Part shown: positions 33,298 to 41,741 of the stretch, in pieces | Layout of the letters: each line of letters opens with the position of its first letter | Numbering within the stretch: position 1 is the first letter of the stretch | Assembly: GCF_009650215.1 (NCBI RefSeq) | Contig: NZ_CP045851.1 | Location: 3,127,001 to 3,191,000, forward strand | Source: Actinomarinicola tropica | GTDB taxonomy: Bacteria > Actinomycetota > Acidimicrobiia > Acidimicrobiales > SKKL01 | Direction of reading: 5' to 3' | DNA: 64,000 bases | Notes under the pieces: generated by a model | Seen by the model: the letters and a program-made list of their open reading frames with translations, nothing else | The model's database searches: none | What the model was told of the DNA's origin: nothing | Made by a program: the position numbers and the translations under genes

Positions 33298-34365
33298 GTG
33301 ACGAGCCGACTGGCCGACTCGGCCTACCTCCGCGCCTGCCGGGGCGAACCCGGCGACAGGGTCCCCGTGTGGTTCCAGCGCCAGGCCGGTCGCTCGCTCC
33401 CCGAGTACCGGGCGATCCGGGGCACCGGCTCGATCCTCGACGCCATCGCGCAACCGGATCTGGCCACCGAGATCACGTTGCAGCCCGTGCGCCGCTACGG
33501 CGTCGACGCGGCGATCCTCTACTCCGACATCGTCGTGCCCGTGCACGCCATCGGGTTCGGCGTCGACATCAAGCCGGGCGTGGGTCCCGTCGTCGAGCAG
33601 CCGTTCCGGTCCGGCGCCGACCTCGAGCGCCTGCGGCCCCTCGACCCCGAGGCCGACACGCCCTACGTGCTCCAGACCGTCCGGAACCTGGTCGGCGAGC
33701 TCGACGTGCCCCTGATCGGCTTCGCCGGTGCGCCGTTCACGGTGGCGAGCTACCTGATCGAGGGCGGCCCGAGCCGCAACTACACGGTGACCAAGGCCCT
33801 CATGCACGGCGATCCCCAGCTCTTCGGCCGCCTCCTCGACCGGCTCGCCGACCTGGCGATCGCGTCGGTCCGCTCCCAGGTGGAGGCCGGCGCGTCCGCC
33901 CTGCAGCTCTTCGACAGCTGGGCGGGTGCGCTGAGCCGCGAGGACTACCGCCGATTCGTGCAGCCCCACACCCGCAAGGTCGTCGACGCCGTCGCCGACC
34001 TCGGCGTGCCGCGCGCCCACTTCGGCGTCACCACCGGCGAGCTGCTCGCCGCCATCGCCGAGACCGGTGTCGACGTCGTCGGCGTCGACTGGCGGGTCCC
34101 GATCGACGAGGCGCGCCGGCGGATCCCCCGCCCGGTCACGCTCCAGGGCAACCTCGACCCGGGGGTCCTGATGGCCCCGATCGACGTCGTCGAGTCCCAG
34201 GTGCGCGCCATCCTCGACCGCAACGCCGGGCACCCGGCGTTCGTGTTCAACCTGGGCCACGGGGTCCTGCCCGAGACCGACCCCGACGTGCTCCACCGCG
34301 TGGTCGAGGTCGTCCACGACGAAGGCCGCGCCGACGGACCCGCCGACCCCCGAGGGAGCAGCTGA
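33298..34365 (+). CDS. hemE: Uroporphyrinogen decarboxylase
   Basis: A 355-residue cytosolic enzyme that removes four carboxyl groups from uroporphyrinogen III to give coproporphyrinogen III. The substrate-binding motif VPVWFQRQAGRSLPEYR lies near residue 22, ILYSDIVVPVHA carries the catalytic Asp, and GFAGAPFTVASYLIEGG and the late VFNLGHGVLPETDPD are intact. The GTG at 33298 is chosen from the TAGGTT leaderless hexamer. hemY follows after 4 nt, so the two steps flanking coproporphyrinogen are made together. The upstream EEP gene is separate. Confidence 0.95.
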   Translation: MTSRLADSAYLRACRGEPGDRVPVWFQRQAGRSLPEYRAIRGTGSILDAIAQPDLATEITLQPVRRYGVDAAILYSDIVVPVHAIGFGVDIKPGVGPVVEQPFRSGADLERLRPLDPEADTPYVLQTVRNLVGELDVPLIGFAGAPFTVASYLIEGGPSRNYTVTKALMHGDPQLFGRLLDRLADLAIASVRSQVEAGASALQLFDSWAGALSREDYRRFVQPHTRKVVDAVADLGVPRAHFGVTTGELLAAIAETGVDVVGVDWRVPIDEARRRIPRPVTLQGNLDPGVLMAPIDVVESQVRAILDRNAGHPAFVFNLGHGVLPETDPDVLHRVVEVVHDEGRADGPADPRGSS

Positions 34366-34369
34366 GCCG

Positions 34370-35773
34370 ATGAGCCCCGACCCGTCCCCGTCCGAGACGC
34401 CCCGGCGGGTCGCCGTCGTCGGCGGCGGGGTCGCCGGGCTGACGGCCGCCCGCGACCTGCACCTGGCCGGGCACGAGGTCCACGTGCTCGAGGCCGGTCC
34501 CCGCCTCGGCGGCAAGATCCAGACCGGGCCCTTCGCCGACGTCGACCTCGACCTCGGGCCCGACGCCGTCCTCGCCCGCCTGCCGTGGGGCATCGACCTC
34601 ATGCGCGAGCTCGGCCTCGAGGACCAGCTCGAGCCGCAGCCGCCCGGGTCGGCGTTCATCTGGTCCCGTGGCGCGCTCCACCGCATCCCCGAGGGCAACG
34701 TGCTCGGCGTGCCCACCGACCTGGAGGCGCTCGCCGCGTCCGGGGTCGTGTCCCCCGAGGCGGTCGAACGAGCCGCCCTCGACCTGGAGATGCCGGCCGA
34801 TGCACCCGAGGGCGACGAGTCGGTGGGGTCGCTGATCCGCCGCCGGCTCGGCGACGAGATCCTCGAGCGGCTCGTCGACCCGCTCCTCGGCGGCATCAAC
34901 GCCGGCGACTCCGATCGCCTGAGCCTCGCCGTCGGCGCGCCGCAGATCGCGGGGGTCGTGCACCGGCACGCGAGCCTCATCGAGGCGCTGCGCGCCCAGC
35001 GGGCCGCTGCGCCCACCCCCGATCCGTCCGCCCCGCCGGCGCCGGTCTTCTACACGCTCCGCCACGGGCTCGGGCAGCTGGTCGAGGCGCTCGGCGCGGC
35101 GCTGGAGGACGCCGACGTCCGCACCTCGTCCCCGGTCGCGTCGATCGAGCGAGCCGGCGACGCGTGGGTGGTGACGACGGAGGGCGCCGACGCGCTGGAG
35201 GTCGACCGGGTCGTCGTCGCGACACCCGCCTTCGTGACCGCCGACCTGCTCCGCCCCACCGCGCCGTCCACCGCCGACCAGCTGGCAGCGATCGAGTACT
35301 CCTCGGTCGCCCTCGTCGCGCTCGCCTTCCCCGACGACGCCGCCGGGCGACCGCTCGACGGCACCGGCTACCTCGTCCCCCGGGTCGAGGGCCTGCTCCT
35401 CACGGCCGCGTCGTGGGCGAGCAGCAAGTGGCCGCACCTCTCACGGCCCGGGCGGTTCATCGTGCGAGCCTCCGCCGGCCGCCTCGGCGACGAGCGGGCG
35501 ATGGAGATGGACGACGACGCGCTGGTCGCCGCGATCCTCGACGACCTCCGCACGACGATGGACCTGGCCGGCGAGCCGAGCGAGGTGCGCGTCACCCGCT
35601 GGCCGCGGGCCTTCCCGCAGTACACGCCGGGACACCTCGAGCGGGTCGACGCCATCGACGCCACGCTCGCCCGCGAGGCGCCGGGCATCGCGCTCGCCGG
35701 CGCGGCCTACCGCGGGGTCGGCATCCCGGCCTGCATCAACTCCGGCCACCAGGCGGCGGCCGAGGTCGCCTGA
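34370..35773 (+). CDS. hemY: Coproporphyrinogen III / protoporphyrinogen oxidase
   Basis: A 467-residue FAD-dependent oxidase of the HemY/CgoX family. The FAD motif VGGGVAGLTAARDL is at residues 15-28, followed by EAGPRLGGKI, DLGPDAVLARLP, the central GSLIRRRLG and DPLLGGINAGDSDRLS, and the C-terminal LAGAAYRGVGIPACINSG. In actinomycetes this enzyme normally works in the coproporphyrin-dependent haem route, oxidising coproporphyrinogen III to coproporphyrin III. That route is inferred from family and lineage, since hemH/hemQ are not in the window. It lies 4 nt after hemE in an operon. Confidence 0.93.
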   Translation: MSPDPSPSETPRRVAVVGGGVAGLTAARDLHLAGHEVHVLEAGPRLGGKIQTGPFADVDLDLGPDAVLARLPWGIDLMRELGLEDQLEPQPPGSAFIWSRGALHRIPEGNVLGVPTDLEALAASGVVSPEAVERAALDLEMPADAPEGDESVGSLIRRRLGDEILERLVDPLLGGINAGDSDRLSLAVGAPQIAGVVHRHASLIEALRAQRAAAPTPDPSAPPAPVFYTLRHGLGQLVEALGAALEDADVRTSSPVASIERAGDAWVVTTEGADALEVDRVVVATPAFVTADLLRPTAPSTADQLAAIEYSSVALVALAFPDDAAGRPLDGTGYLVPRVEGLLLTAASWASSKWPHLSRPGRFIVRASAGRLGDERAMEMDDDALVAAILDDLRTTMDLAGEPSEVRVTRWPRAFPQYTPGHLERVDAIDATLAREAPGIALAGAAYRGVGIPACINSGHQAAAEVA

Positions 35774-35779
35774 CCTCGC

Positions 35780-36415
35780 TCAGGCCGCGTCGCGTGCCCG
35801 GGCCCGGCGGATGAGCAGGTAGGCGGCGACAGCCACGGCCAGGCAGGCGACCATGGCGACGACGATCGGCGCGGCGTCGGACCCCTCGTCGGACTGGTCG
35901 ACGATCTGGCCGGACCCCTCCTCGGCGGTCCCCGAGGGGACGTTGACCGAGGTCGTGGTGGGCCCCTCCTCCCCAGCGGTCGTCGTGGTCTCGGCCGGTG
36001 CGGCCGCTTCCGCGGTCACCTGCACCGACGCGGTGGCCGGCGGCTCGGTCGACACCACGGCGAGGTTCCACGTGCCCGCCGCGGGCAGCTCCACCCGCGC
36101 CGTGTAGACGCCGGGGGCGTCGCCCGGCTCCAGCGTGTCGGACAGGACGGCGCTGTCGCCGCCGGCGACGGCCTCGACGGTGACCGGGCCGAGCTCCTCG
36201 GGCTCGACGGCGTGGCCGTCGGCGACGTAGGTGATGCGCACCGGGAACGTGACCTCCAGCCCGGGCCCGACCTCCGGCTCCCCCACCTCGATCGCCCCCT
36301 CGCCGCCGTGGGCCTGCGCCGCGCCCGCCGGGACCAGCAGCACGACCACCAGCACGGCCAGCGCCGCACCGACCCGCCGAGCCGTCCCCGCCGGAACCGT
36401 CCTCGTGCTCTTCAC
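35780..36415 (-). CDS. YtkA/FixH-like extracytoplasmic membrane-anchored protein
   Basis: A 211-residue exported protein. A signal peptide (about 1-35, ending GAAQAHGGEG) is followed by a beta-sandwich of about 100 residues (GLEVTFPVRITYVADGHAV, PGVYTARVELPAAGTWNLAVVS) like YtkA/FixH or CopC-type domains. A Thr/Glu-rich spacer, one transmembrane helix (about 184-203) and a basic tail RRARARDAA follow. The His after the cleavage site is where CopC-like proteins bind copper, but only one such residue is clear here. The GTG has GAGGAG 9 nt upstream. It is divergent from the sortase gene. Confidence 0.75.
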   Translation of the reverse strand: MKSTRTVPAGTARRVGAALAVLVVVLLVPAGAAQAHGGEGAIEVGEPEVGPGLEVTFPVRITYVADGHAVEPEELGPVTVEAVAGGDSAVLSDTLEPGDAPGVYTARVELPAAGTWNLAVVSTEPPATASVQVTAEAAAPAETTTTAGEEGPTTTSVNVPSGTAEEGSGQIVDQSDEGSDAAPIVVAMVACLAVAVAAYLLIRRARARDAA

Positions 36416-36503
36416 CGTGCATCTCCTCGTGGCGTCGTGACGGCGGCGACGCTACCGGCCGGCCGATGCCGGCACGGTGCATCCGATCCGCCATCATGTG
36501 GCC

Positions 36504-37184
36504 ATGCGCCTCGCCCCGACCCGCCGACTCGCCGCCGTCGTGGCGTGCGCGGGTGCGCTCGTGGCCGGTGGCTGCACCTCGGCGGTGATCGAGGACGGCG
36601 CCGCCGATGCCGCCTTCGACGAGGCGCCGGCGGCCACCTCGAGCACCACGGCCGTGCCGCTCCTCGACCACGGCCTCGACGTCGAGATCGAGCGCGCCAC
36701 CGCCGCGCCCGGCCTCCCGGTCCCCGAGCCCCTCCCGACCGACCCCTACGCCGCGACGCCCGAGGTGGTGCTCGGCCGCGTGTCGATCCCCGCGATCGGG
36801 CTCGACGACGAGCTCCACGTCGGCATGACCCTGACCGCGATCAACCGGGGGCCGAGCCACTGGCCCGGCACGGCGCTCCCGGGTCAGGTCGGCAACATGG
36901 TCCTCGCCGGGCACCGCACCACCTACAGCCGCCCGTTCCTCGACCTCGACCTCGTCGTCCCGGGCGACGAGATGGTCGTCGAGACCACCGACGGCGAGCG
37001 CCACGTCTACGTGGCGATCCACACCGAGGTCGTGCCCGAGGACGCGGTCTGGATCGCCGACCAGACGCCCGAGCGCACGGCGACGACCTTCGCCTGCCAC
37101 CCCAAGGGGTCCGCACGTGAGCGGATCGTCGTGCGGTGGCGGCTCGTCGAGCCGGCCGGCGCACCGGTCGCCCCACCCGCGTGA
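36504..37184 (+). CDS. Class E/F-type sortase with lipoprotein signal
   Basis: A 226-residue sortase-fold transpeptidase. Unusually for a sortase, the N-terminus has a lipobox (LVAGGC), so it may be anchored by a lipid rather than by a helix. A Thr/Pro/Glu linker follows. The catalytic core has VSIPAIGLDDEL, His137 in LAGHRTTYSRPF, Cys198 in TTFACHP and Arg207 in ARERIVVRW. It should join sorting-signal proteins to a cell-surface nucleophile; no LPxTG-type substrate is seen in this window. CATCAT ends 6 nt before the ATG. The TGA overlaps the GTG of the Lnt-like gene (GTGA). Confidence 0.85.
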   Translation: MRLAPTRRLAAVVACAGALVAGGCTSAVIEDGAADAAFDEAPAATSSTTAVPLLDHGLDVEIERATAAPGLPVPEPLPTDPYAATPEVVLGRVSIPAIGLDDELHVGMTLTAINRGPSHWPGTALPGQVGNMVLAGHRTTYSRPFLDLDLVVPGDEMVVETTDGERHVYVAIHTEVVPEDAVWIADQTPERTATTFACHPKGSARERIVVRWRLVEPAGAPVAPPA

Positions 37185-38665
37185 GCGAGCGCACGCCGGT
37201 CGTCGCCGCCGGGTGCATCGCCGCCGGGGTGTGCCTCGTCGCCGCCATCCCCCCGTGGGGCTGGTGGCCGCTCGCCGTCGTCGGGATCGCGCTGCTCGAC
37301 CTCCTCGTCGCCGACCAACCCGCCCCGCGCCGGTTCCGCCGGACGTGGCTGACCTGCGCCGTCTGGCTCGGGATCGGCATGGTCTGGATGTGGGACCTCA
37401 CGCCGCCGGGCTACGTCGTGGCCACGGTCGTCTTCGCCGCGTACTTCGCCGTGGCGGTCGCGGTGTCGCCCGGGGGGCGGGCCCGGCGACTCGCCCTGCC
37501 CGCCGCGTTCGTCCTCGCCGAGGCGGTCAGGTGGGCGTGGCCCTTCGGCGGCGTCCCGCTGGCGACGATCCCCCACGGGCAGGTGGCCGGGGTGCTCGGG
37601 CCCGTCGTGCGGGTCGCGGGGCCGCTGCTCCTCGTCGCGCTGACCGTCGTCGTCGGCCAGGCGCTGGCCGCGGCGTGGCAGCGCCACGTGCGCGACGCCG
37701 CGGCGGGGTCGGCCGTCGTGCTCGTCGTGGTGCTGCTCGCCGGCGTCGCCCCGACGGGCGAGGCGGTCGAGGAGCTGCGCGTCGCGGTCGTCCAGGGCGG
37801 CGGCCCCCAGCGGACCCGGGCCGCGCCGGAGGACCGCCAGATCGTCTTCGGCCGCCACCTCGAGGCCTCCGAGGACATCGAGGGGCCGGTCGACCTCATC
37901 GTGTGGCCGGAGAACGTGGTGCACATCGGGCTGGGCGAGGACGGGTCGCCCGGCGTCTTCGAGGAGTCGCCCGAGGCGGCGCTGCTCGGGGAGCTGGCGC
38001 GTCGCCACGACGCCACCGTCGTCGTGGGGGTGATCGAGTCGCTCGACGCCCGCAGCTTCGCCAACACGGCGTTCGTGATCGACCCGTCGGGCGAGGTCAT
38101 CGACCGCTACGACAAGGTGCGGCGGGTGCCGTTCGGCGAGATGGTGCCCCTGCGCGACCTCGTCGAGCGGTTCTCCGGGTCCGTCCCGGGCAAGGACGCC
38201 CGGATCGGCACCGAGCCCGGGGTCGTCGCCACGCCGGTCGGCGACCTCGCCGTCGCGATCTCGTGGGAGGTGTTCTTCACCGGGCGCGTGCGCGAGGGGG
38301 TGCAGCTCGGTGGCGATGCGGTGATCAACCCCACCAACGGGTCGTCGTACTGGTTGACGATCGTGCAGAGCCAGCAGGTCGCGTCGTCGCGGCTCCGAGC
38401 CCTGGAGACGGACCGGTGGGTGATCCAGGCCGCGCCGACCGGGTTCTCTGGGCTGATCGCCCCGGACGGGACGGTCGTCGAGCGGACGGGGGTGAGCGAG
38501 CGCCGGGTCGTGCACGGCACGATCGAGCGTCGCGAGGGGCTGACGTGGGCCACCCGCCTCGGCGACGCCCCGATGGTGGTCGTGGCGCTGGTGGCCCTGG
38601 CGGTGGCGTGGGGGCTGTCGCCCCGCCGATCAACCGAGGTCGATCGTTCGGTCGAGGTGCACTGA
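37181..38665 (+). CDS. Apolipoprotein N-acyltransferase-like protein with Ser at the nucleophile position
   Basis: A 494-residue membrane protein with about six N-terminal helices (to roughly residue 195) and a C-terminal CN_hydrolase domain, the layout of Lnt. The triad glutamate is Glu244 in VWPENVV and the lysine is Lys312 in YDKVRRVPFGE; their 68-residue spacing matches E. coli Lnt (267 and 335). The third position, Cys387 in E. coli ICYE, reads ISWE here, so Ser361 replaces Cys. Activity is therefore uncertain. The GTG overlaps the stop of the sortase lipoprotein gene. The 3' end overlaps the convergent ABC-F gene by 36 nt. Confidence 0.8.
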   Translation: MSERTPVVAAGCIAAGVCLVAAIPPWGWWPLAVVGIALLDLLVADQPAPRRFRRTWLTCAVWLGIGMVWMWDLTPPGYVVATVVFAAYFAVAVAVSPGGRARRLALPAAFVLAEAVRWAWPFGGVPLATIPHGQVAGVLGPVVRVAGPLLLVALTVVVGQALAAAWQRHVRDAAAGSAVVLVVVLLAGVAPTGEAVEELRVAVVQGGGPQRTRAAPEDRQIVFGRHLEASEDIEGPVDLIVWPENVVHIGLGEDGSPGVFEESPEAALLGELARRHDATVVVGVIESLDARSFANTAFVIDPSGEVIDRYDKVRRVPFGEMVPLRDLVERFSGSVPGKDARIGTEPGVVATPVGDLAVAISWEVFFTGRVREGVQLGGDAVINPTNGSSYWLTIVQSQQVASSRLRALETDRWVIQAAPTGFSGLIAPDGTVVERTGVSERRVVHGTIERREGLTWATRLGDAPMVVVALVALAVAWGLSPRRSTEVDRSVEVH

Positions 38666-40261
38666 CTCGAGCATCCGCCGGTCGTGGGTGACGAGGAGCA
38701 GCGTGCCGTCGTAGGCGTCGAGCGCCGTCTCGAGCTGCTCGATGGCGTCGAGGTCGAGGTGGTTCGTCGGCTCGTCGAGGACGAGGAGGTTCGTCCCCGC
38801 CGCCATCAGGCCGGCGAGGACGACGCGGGTGCGCTCGCCGGGCGAGAGCTGGTCCACCCGCCGGCCCACGTGGTCGGCGCCGAGACCGAACTTGGCGAGG
38901 AGCGAGCGGCCCTCGGAGGTCGGGAGCCCGGTGCGGCCGAGGAAGGCGTCGAGGAGCACGGGCGGCGTGCCGTCGCCACCCGCATCGCCACCGGCCGCCG
39001 CCTCGAGGCGCTGCTGGTCGAGCTCGCCGACGACCACGCCGGGGCCCATCCACCTCTCCCCGGTCGCGAGCGGCAGGTCGCCGAGGAGCGCCCGGAGGAG
39101 GGTGGTCTTGCCGCTGCCGTTGGGGCCGAGGATCGCGACCCGGTCCTGCCAGCCGATCTCGACGTCGATCGGCCCGAGACGGAAGGTGCCCCGTTCGACG
39201 ACCGCGCGGTCGAGGCGGACGACGACGTCGCCGGCGCGCTGGGTCGGGGCGAGGCTCATGTGGAGCTGCCACCCCTCCCACGGCTTGTCGACGGCATCGA
39301 GGCGGTCGATGGCCCGCTGCGTGGCCTTGACCTTCGACGCCTGGTTCTCGCTCGTCTGGGTCCGGTGGTGGCGGATGAACTTGTCGGTCTCGCCGGACCG
39401 CTTCACCCGTCCGACGCCCTTGTCGGACCACGCCCGCTGGGTGCGTTGGCGCTCGAGGAGGCGCGACCGCTCGGTCACGTACGCGTCGTGGGCCTCGTAC
39501 TGCTGGCGGCGGGCCAGGTCACGGGCGGCGACGAACTCGGTCCACCCGCCGGCGTACTCGGTGGCGCGGTGGGAGTGCTCGTGGATCTCGACGATGCGGG
39601 TGACGACGCGATCGAGGAAGGCACGGTCGTGGCTGACGACGACCAGGCCGGCGTCGGTGCGGGTGAGGAAGGACTCGAGGAGGTCGAGTCCGGCGAAGTC
39701 GAGGTCGTTCGTCGGCTCGTCGAGGAGGAGGACGTCGAAGCGGCTGAGGACGATGGCCGCGAGCGCGGCCCGGGCGGCCTGGCCGCCGCTCAGGGCGCCG
39801 ACCTCCACCCCGAGGCGGTCGGGCGGGAGGCCGAGCTCGGCGCACACGGTGGCCGCACGGGCCTCGAGGTCGGCGGCGCCGAGCGCCACCACCTCGTCGA
39901 GCGCAGCGGCGTACTCGTCGTCGGCGTCAGGCGCGCCGTCGGCCAGACGCTGGGTCGCCCGTGCCAGGCGGTGCTCGGCGGCGCTGACCCCGGTGCGTCG
40001 GAAGAGGTAGGCCATGAGCGTCTCGCCGGGGCGAGCGTCGGGCTCCTGGGGCAGGTGGCCGACCGTCGTGGTGGCCGGTGCCCGTCGCACCCGTCCGGCG
40101 TCGGGGGCCTCGTCGCCGGCGAGGATGCGCAGCAGGGTCGACTTGCCGACGCCGTTGGGGCCGACGATGCCGATGCGGCTGCCCCGGTCGACCGACAGCG
40201 ACACGTCGGCGAGGATCGTCTGGCCCCCGTGGTGGCGACCGATCCCCGAGGCGTGCAGCAC
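38630..40261 (-). CDS. ABC-F family ribosome-associated ATPase
   Basis: A 543-residue soluble protein with two ABC modules and no membrane part. Module 1: Walker A GPNGVGKST, signature ALSGGQAARAALA, Walker B LLLDEPTNDLDF. An interdomain linker with a long charged coiled-coil region (RQQYEAHDAYVTERSRLLE) reaches towards the ribosomal E/P site. Module 2: GPNGSGKTT, QLSPGERTRVVLAG, LVLDEPTNHLD. ABC-F proteins act on translating ribosomes, and some give antibiotic resistance. The GTG at 40261 follows TAGGGT by 7 nt (leaderless), which rejects longer upstream frames. Confidence 0.92.
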   Translation of the reverse strand: MLHASGIGRHHGGQTILADVSLSVDRGSRIGIVGPNGVGKSTLLRILAGDEAPDAGRVRRAPATTTVGHLPQEPDARPGETLMAYLFRRTGVSAAEHRLARATQRLADGAPDADDEYAAALDEVVALGAADLEARAATVCAELGLPPDRLGVEVGALSGGQAARAALAAIVLSRFDVLLLDEPTNDLDFAGLDLLESFLTRTDAGLVVVSHDRAFLDRVVTRIVEIHEHSHRATEYAGGWTEFVAARDLARRQQYEAHDAYVTERSRLLERQRTQRAWSDKGVGRVKRSGETDKFIRHHRTQTSENQASKVKATQRAIDRLDAVDKPWEGWQLHMSLAPTQRAGDVVVRLDRAVVERGTFRLGPIDVEIGWQDRVAILGPNGSGKTTLLRALLGDLPLATGERWMGPGVVVGELDQQRLEAAAGGDAGGDGTPPVLLDAFLGRTGLPTSEGRSLLAKFGLGADHVGRRVDQLSPGERTRVVLAGLMAAGTNLLVLDEPTNHLDLDAIEQLETALDAYDGTLLLVTHDRRMLESVHLDRTIDLG

Positions 40262-40268
40262 CCGGCGG

Positions 40269-40274
40269 ACCCTA
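40269..40274 (-). promoter_or_regulatory. Leaderless -10 hexamer of the ABC-F gene
   Basis: TAGGGT on the minus strand with a 7-nt spacer to the GTG at 40261. It lies immediately after the palindromic hairpin that follows dtd. Confidence 0.6.
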
Positions 40275-40278
40275 CCGG

Positions 40279-40320
40279 CCCCATACGCGCCGATTCGACG
40301 CCGATTCGGCGCGGATGGGG
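40279..40320. terminator. Palindromic hairpin after dtd (CGATTCGACG family)
   Basis: The outer 14 bases at each end (CCCCATACGCGCCG and its mate) pair at 13 positions. The helix continues inwards through CGATTCG-like arms to a 4-nt loop. There is no T-run. It separates dtd from the leaderless promoter of the ABC-F gene, so a terminator role for dtd is likely. The interior matches the hairpin at 49223-49256. Confidence 0.55.
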
Positions 40321-40329
40321 CGGGTGGGG

Positions 40330-40767
40330 TCAGAGCTCGAGGAGGAGGGTGACCGGGCCGTCGTTCACCAGGGACACGGCCATGTCGGCGCCGAAGCGGC
40401 CCGTGGCGACGCGGGCGCCCAGAGCACGCAGTTCGTCGACGACAGCGGCGACGAGGGGCTCGGCCTGCTCGGGACGGGCGGCGGCGACCCAGCTCGGTCG
40501 GCGCCCCTTGCGGGTGTCGCCGTAGAGGGTGAACTGGCTCACCACCAGCACCTCGCCGCCGACGTCGGCCGCCGACAGGTTCATCACGCCCTGCTCGTCG
40601 TCGAAGATCCGCAACGTCCAGAGCTTCGAGGCCAACGTGGCGGCGACGGCCCCGTCGTCGGTGTGGGTCACCCCGACGAGCACGCAGAGACCCGGCCCGA
40701 TGCGACCCAGCTCCTCGCCGCCGACGGTGACCGCCGCCTCGCTGACCCGCTGCACCAGTGCTCGCAT
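40330..40767 (-). CDS. dtd: D-aminoacyl-tRNA deacylase
   Basis: A 145-residue dimeric enzyme that hydrolyses D-aminoacyl-tRNAs (and Gly-tRNA(Ala)), protecting translation. It begins [13 protein letters not shown]; the [17 protein letters not shown] motif and the C-terminal NDGPVT with the Gly-cis-Pro pair are intact, and the length is normal for the family. The ATG follows TACTGT by 9 nt, so the leader is at most a few nucleotides. It is followed by a palindromic hairpin before the ABC-F ATPase gene. Confidence 0.95.
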   Translation of the reverse strand: MRALVQRVSEAAVTVGGEELGRIGPGLCVLVGVTHTDDGAVAATLASKLWTLRIFDDEQGVMNLSAADVGGEVLVVSQFTLYGDTRKGRRPSWVAAARPEQAEPLVAAVVDELRALGARVATGRFGADMAVSLVNDGPVTLLLEL

Positions 40768-41009
40768 CGCCCGGCGACAGTACAGAGCGCGGCGCCGAAA
40801 ACCGAGAAGCGGCTGCCCGCAGGCAGCCGTCTCTCTGACAGAAGGGAGCGGGAGTCCAAGCCGCTACCTCGATGTTGGGGCCCTCCGGGGAGCGCCCTGT
40901 ACCTGTACGACGCACGGCGGCGGCCGGAAGTCGCGCAGCAGGCCACGAATGAGCCGTCCGACCTACTGTGCCCCGATCGCCGCCCCCGCATGCCCCGGGC
41001 GGCCGCACG
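40768..41009. other. Gene-free stretch with a strong stem-loop
   Basis: A 242-bp stretch with no supported protein gene. It contains a perfect 8-bp hairpin, CGGCTGCC (40809-40816) and GGCAGCCG (40821-40828), with a pyrimidine-rich tail on either strand (TCTCTCT on plus; CTTCTCGGTTTTC on minus). Around it, GCGGCT at 40808-40813 and AGCCGC at 40858-40863 could close a larger structure. It may be the terminator of the upstream MscS operon or part of an unrecognised small RNA. The dtd -10 lies at its left end. Confidence 0.4.
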
Positions 41010-41741
41010 TCACTCGGGCAGCACCCGGGGACCGGCGGCCAGCACCGCGGAGTTCGCCAGGTGGCGATGAGCGCCGGCGTCCTCTCGCACCTCCACCGTG
41101 GCGGGGTGGAGCCCGGCGACGACGCCCGTCACCGTCCCCTCGGGCAGCGGGATCTCCACCCGGTCACCGGTGCGGAGCACCCGCACCAGGTACCGGCCGG
41201 CCGCCACCTCCGCCGCCACGCCCCGGCCGCCGAAACCGACGATCATCGCCGCGGCCGCGGCGAGACCGAACAGCAGGGCGCCCCCGGTGATCTGCAAGAG
41301 CGTCGTGTTGACCCCGACCTGGGCGAGGGCGATCACGATCGCCGCCGCGGTCACGAGGGCCCGCACACCGGTCGCCGCCTGGGCCCGCGCCCGCACCGAC
41401 GACGCGGCGAGCGACTCGCTCACCACGCTGCCCGCCGCCAGGGCGATCGCCCGGCCGGCCACGAGGACCAGCCCGGCGGTGAGGTAGCGGGGCAGAACGT
41501 CGACCAACCGGGACGGCACGTCCTCGAACGAGTCGCGGTTCAGCACGGAGATCGCGACGAGGATCCCCGCCACGGTGAAGAAGATGAAGCACGAGATCGC
41601 CATCGCCCGGGCGGAGTCCCGGTAGACGGGGTCGTCCCGCCGCCCGCTCGTCAGCACCCGGTGGAGCAGCCCGGCGCCGGCCAGCCCGGCCATCACGCCG
41701 ATCGCCACGGCGCCGATCGCCACCACCCACACGTCGTCCAT
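41010..41741 (-). CDS. MscS-like mechanosensitive channel family protein
   Basis: A 243-residue membrane protein with about four hydrophobic helices (near 5-27, 46-68, 84-106 and 124-160). A small beta domain follows, with TGDRVEIPLPEGTVTGVV and a late RHLANSAVL, the pattern that follows the pore helix in MscS channels. The pore helix GGALLFGLAAAAAMIVGFGG is Gly/Ala-rich as expected. It may open on membrane tension. The ATG shares one base with the stop of the anti-sigma gene (TGATG), making it the third gene of a sigma/anti-sigma operon. Confidence 0.75.
   Translation of the reverse strand: MDDVWVVAIGAVAIGVMAGLAGAGLLHRVLTSGRRDDPVYRDSARAMAISCFIFFTVAGILVAISVLNRDSFEDVPSRLVDVLPRYLTAGLVLVAGRAIALAAGSVVSESLAASSVRARAQAATGVRALVTAAAIVIALAQVGVNTTLLQITGGALLFGLAAAAAMIVGFGGRGVAAEVAAGRYLVRVLRTGDRVEIPLPEGTVTGVVAGLHPATVEVREDAGAHRHLANSAVLAAGPRVLPE

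Noticed and set aside
40801-40880. tRNA gene in the gap upstream of dtd
   Set aside because: The stems do not form a cloverleaf and the GTTCRA T-loop consensus is missing on both strands.
38630-41008. Longer ABC-F frame reaching back across dtd
   Set aside because: It would run through the dtd gene and the terminal hairpin; the TAGGGT hexamer and GTG at 40261 match the start of the first ABC module.
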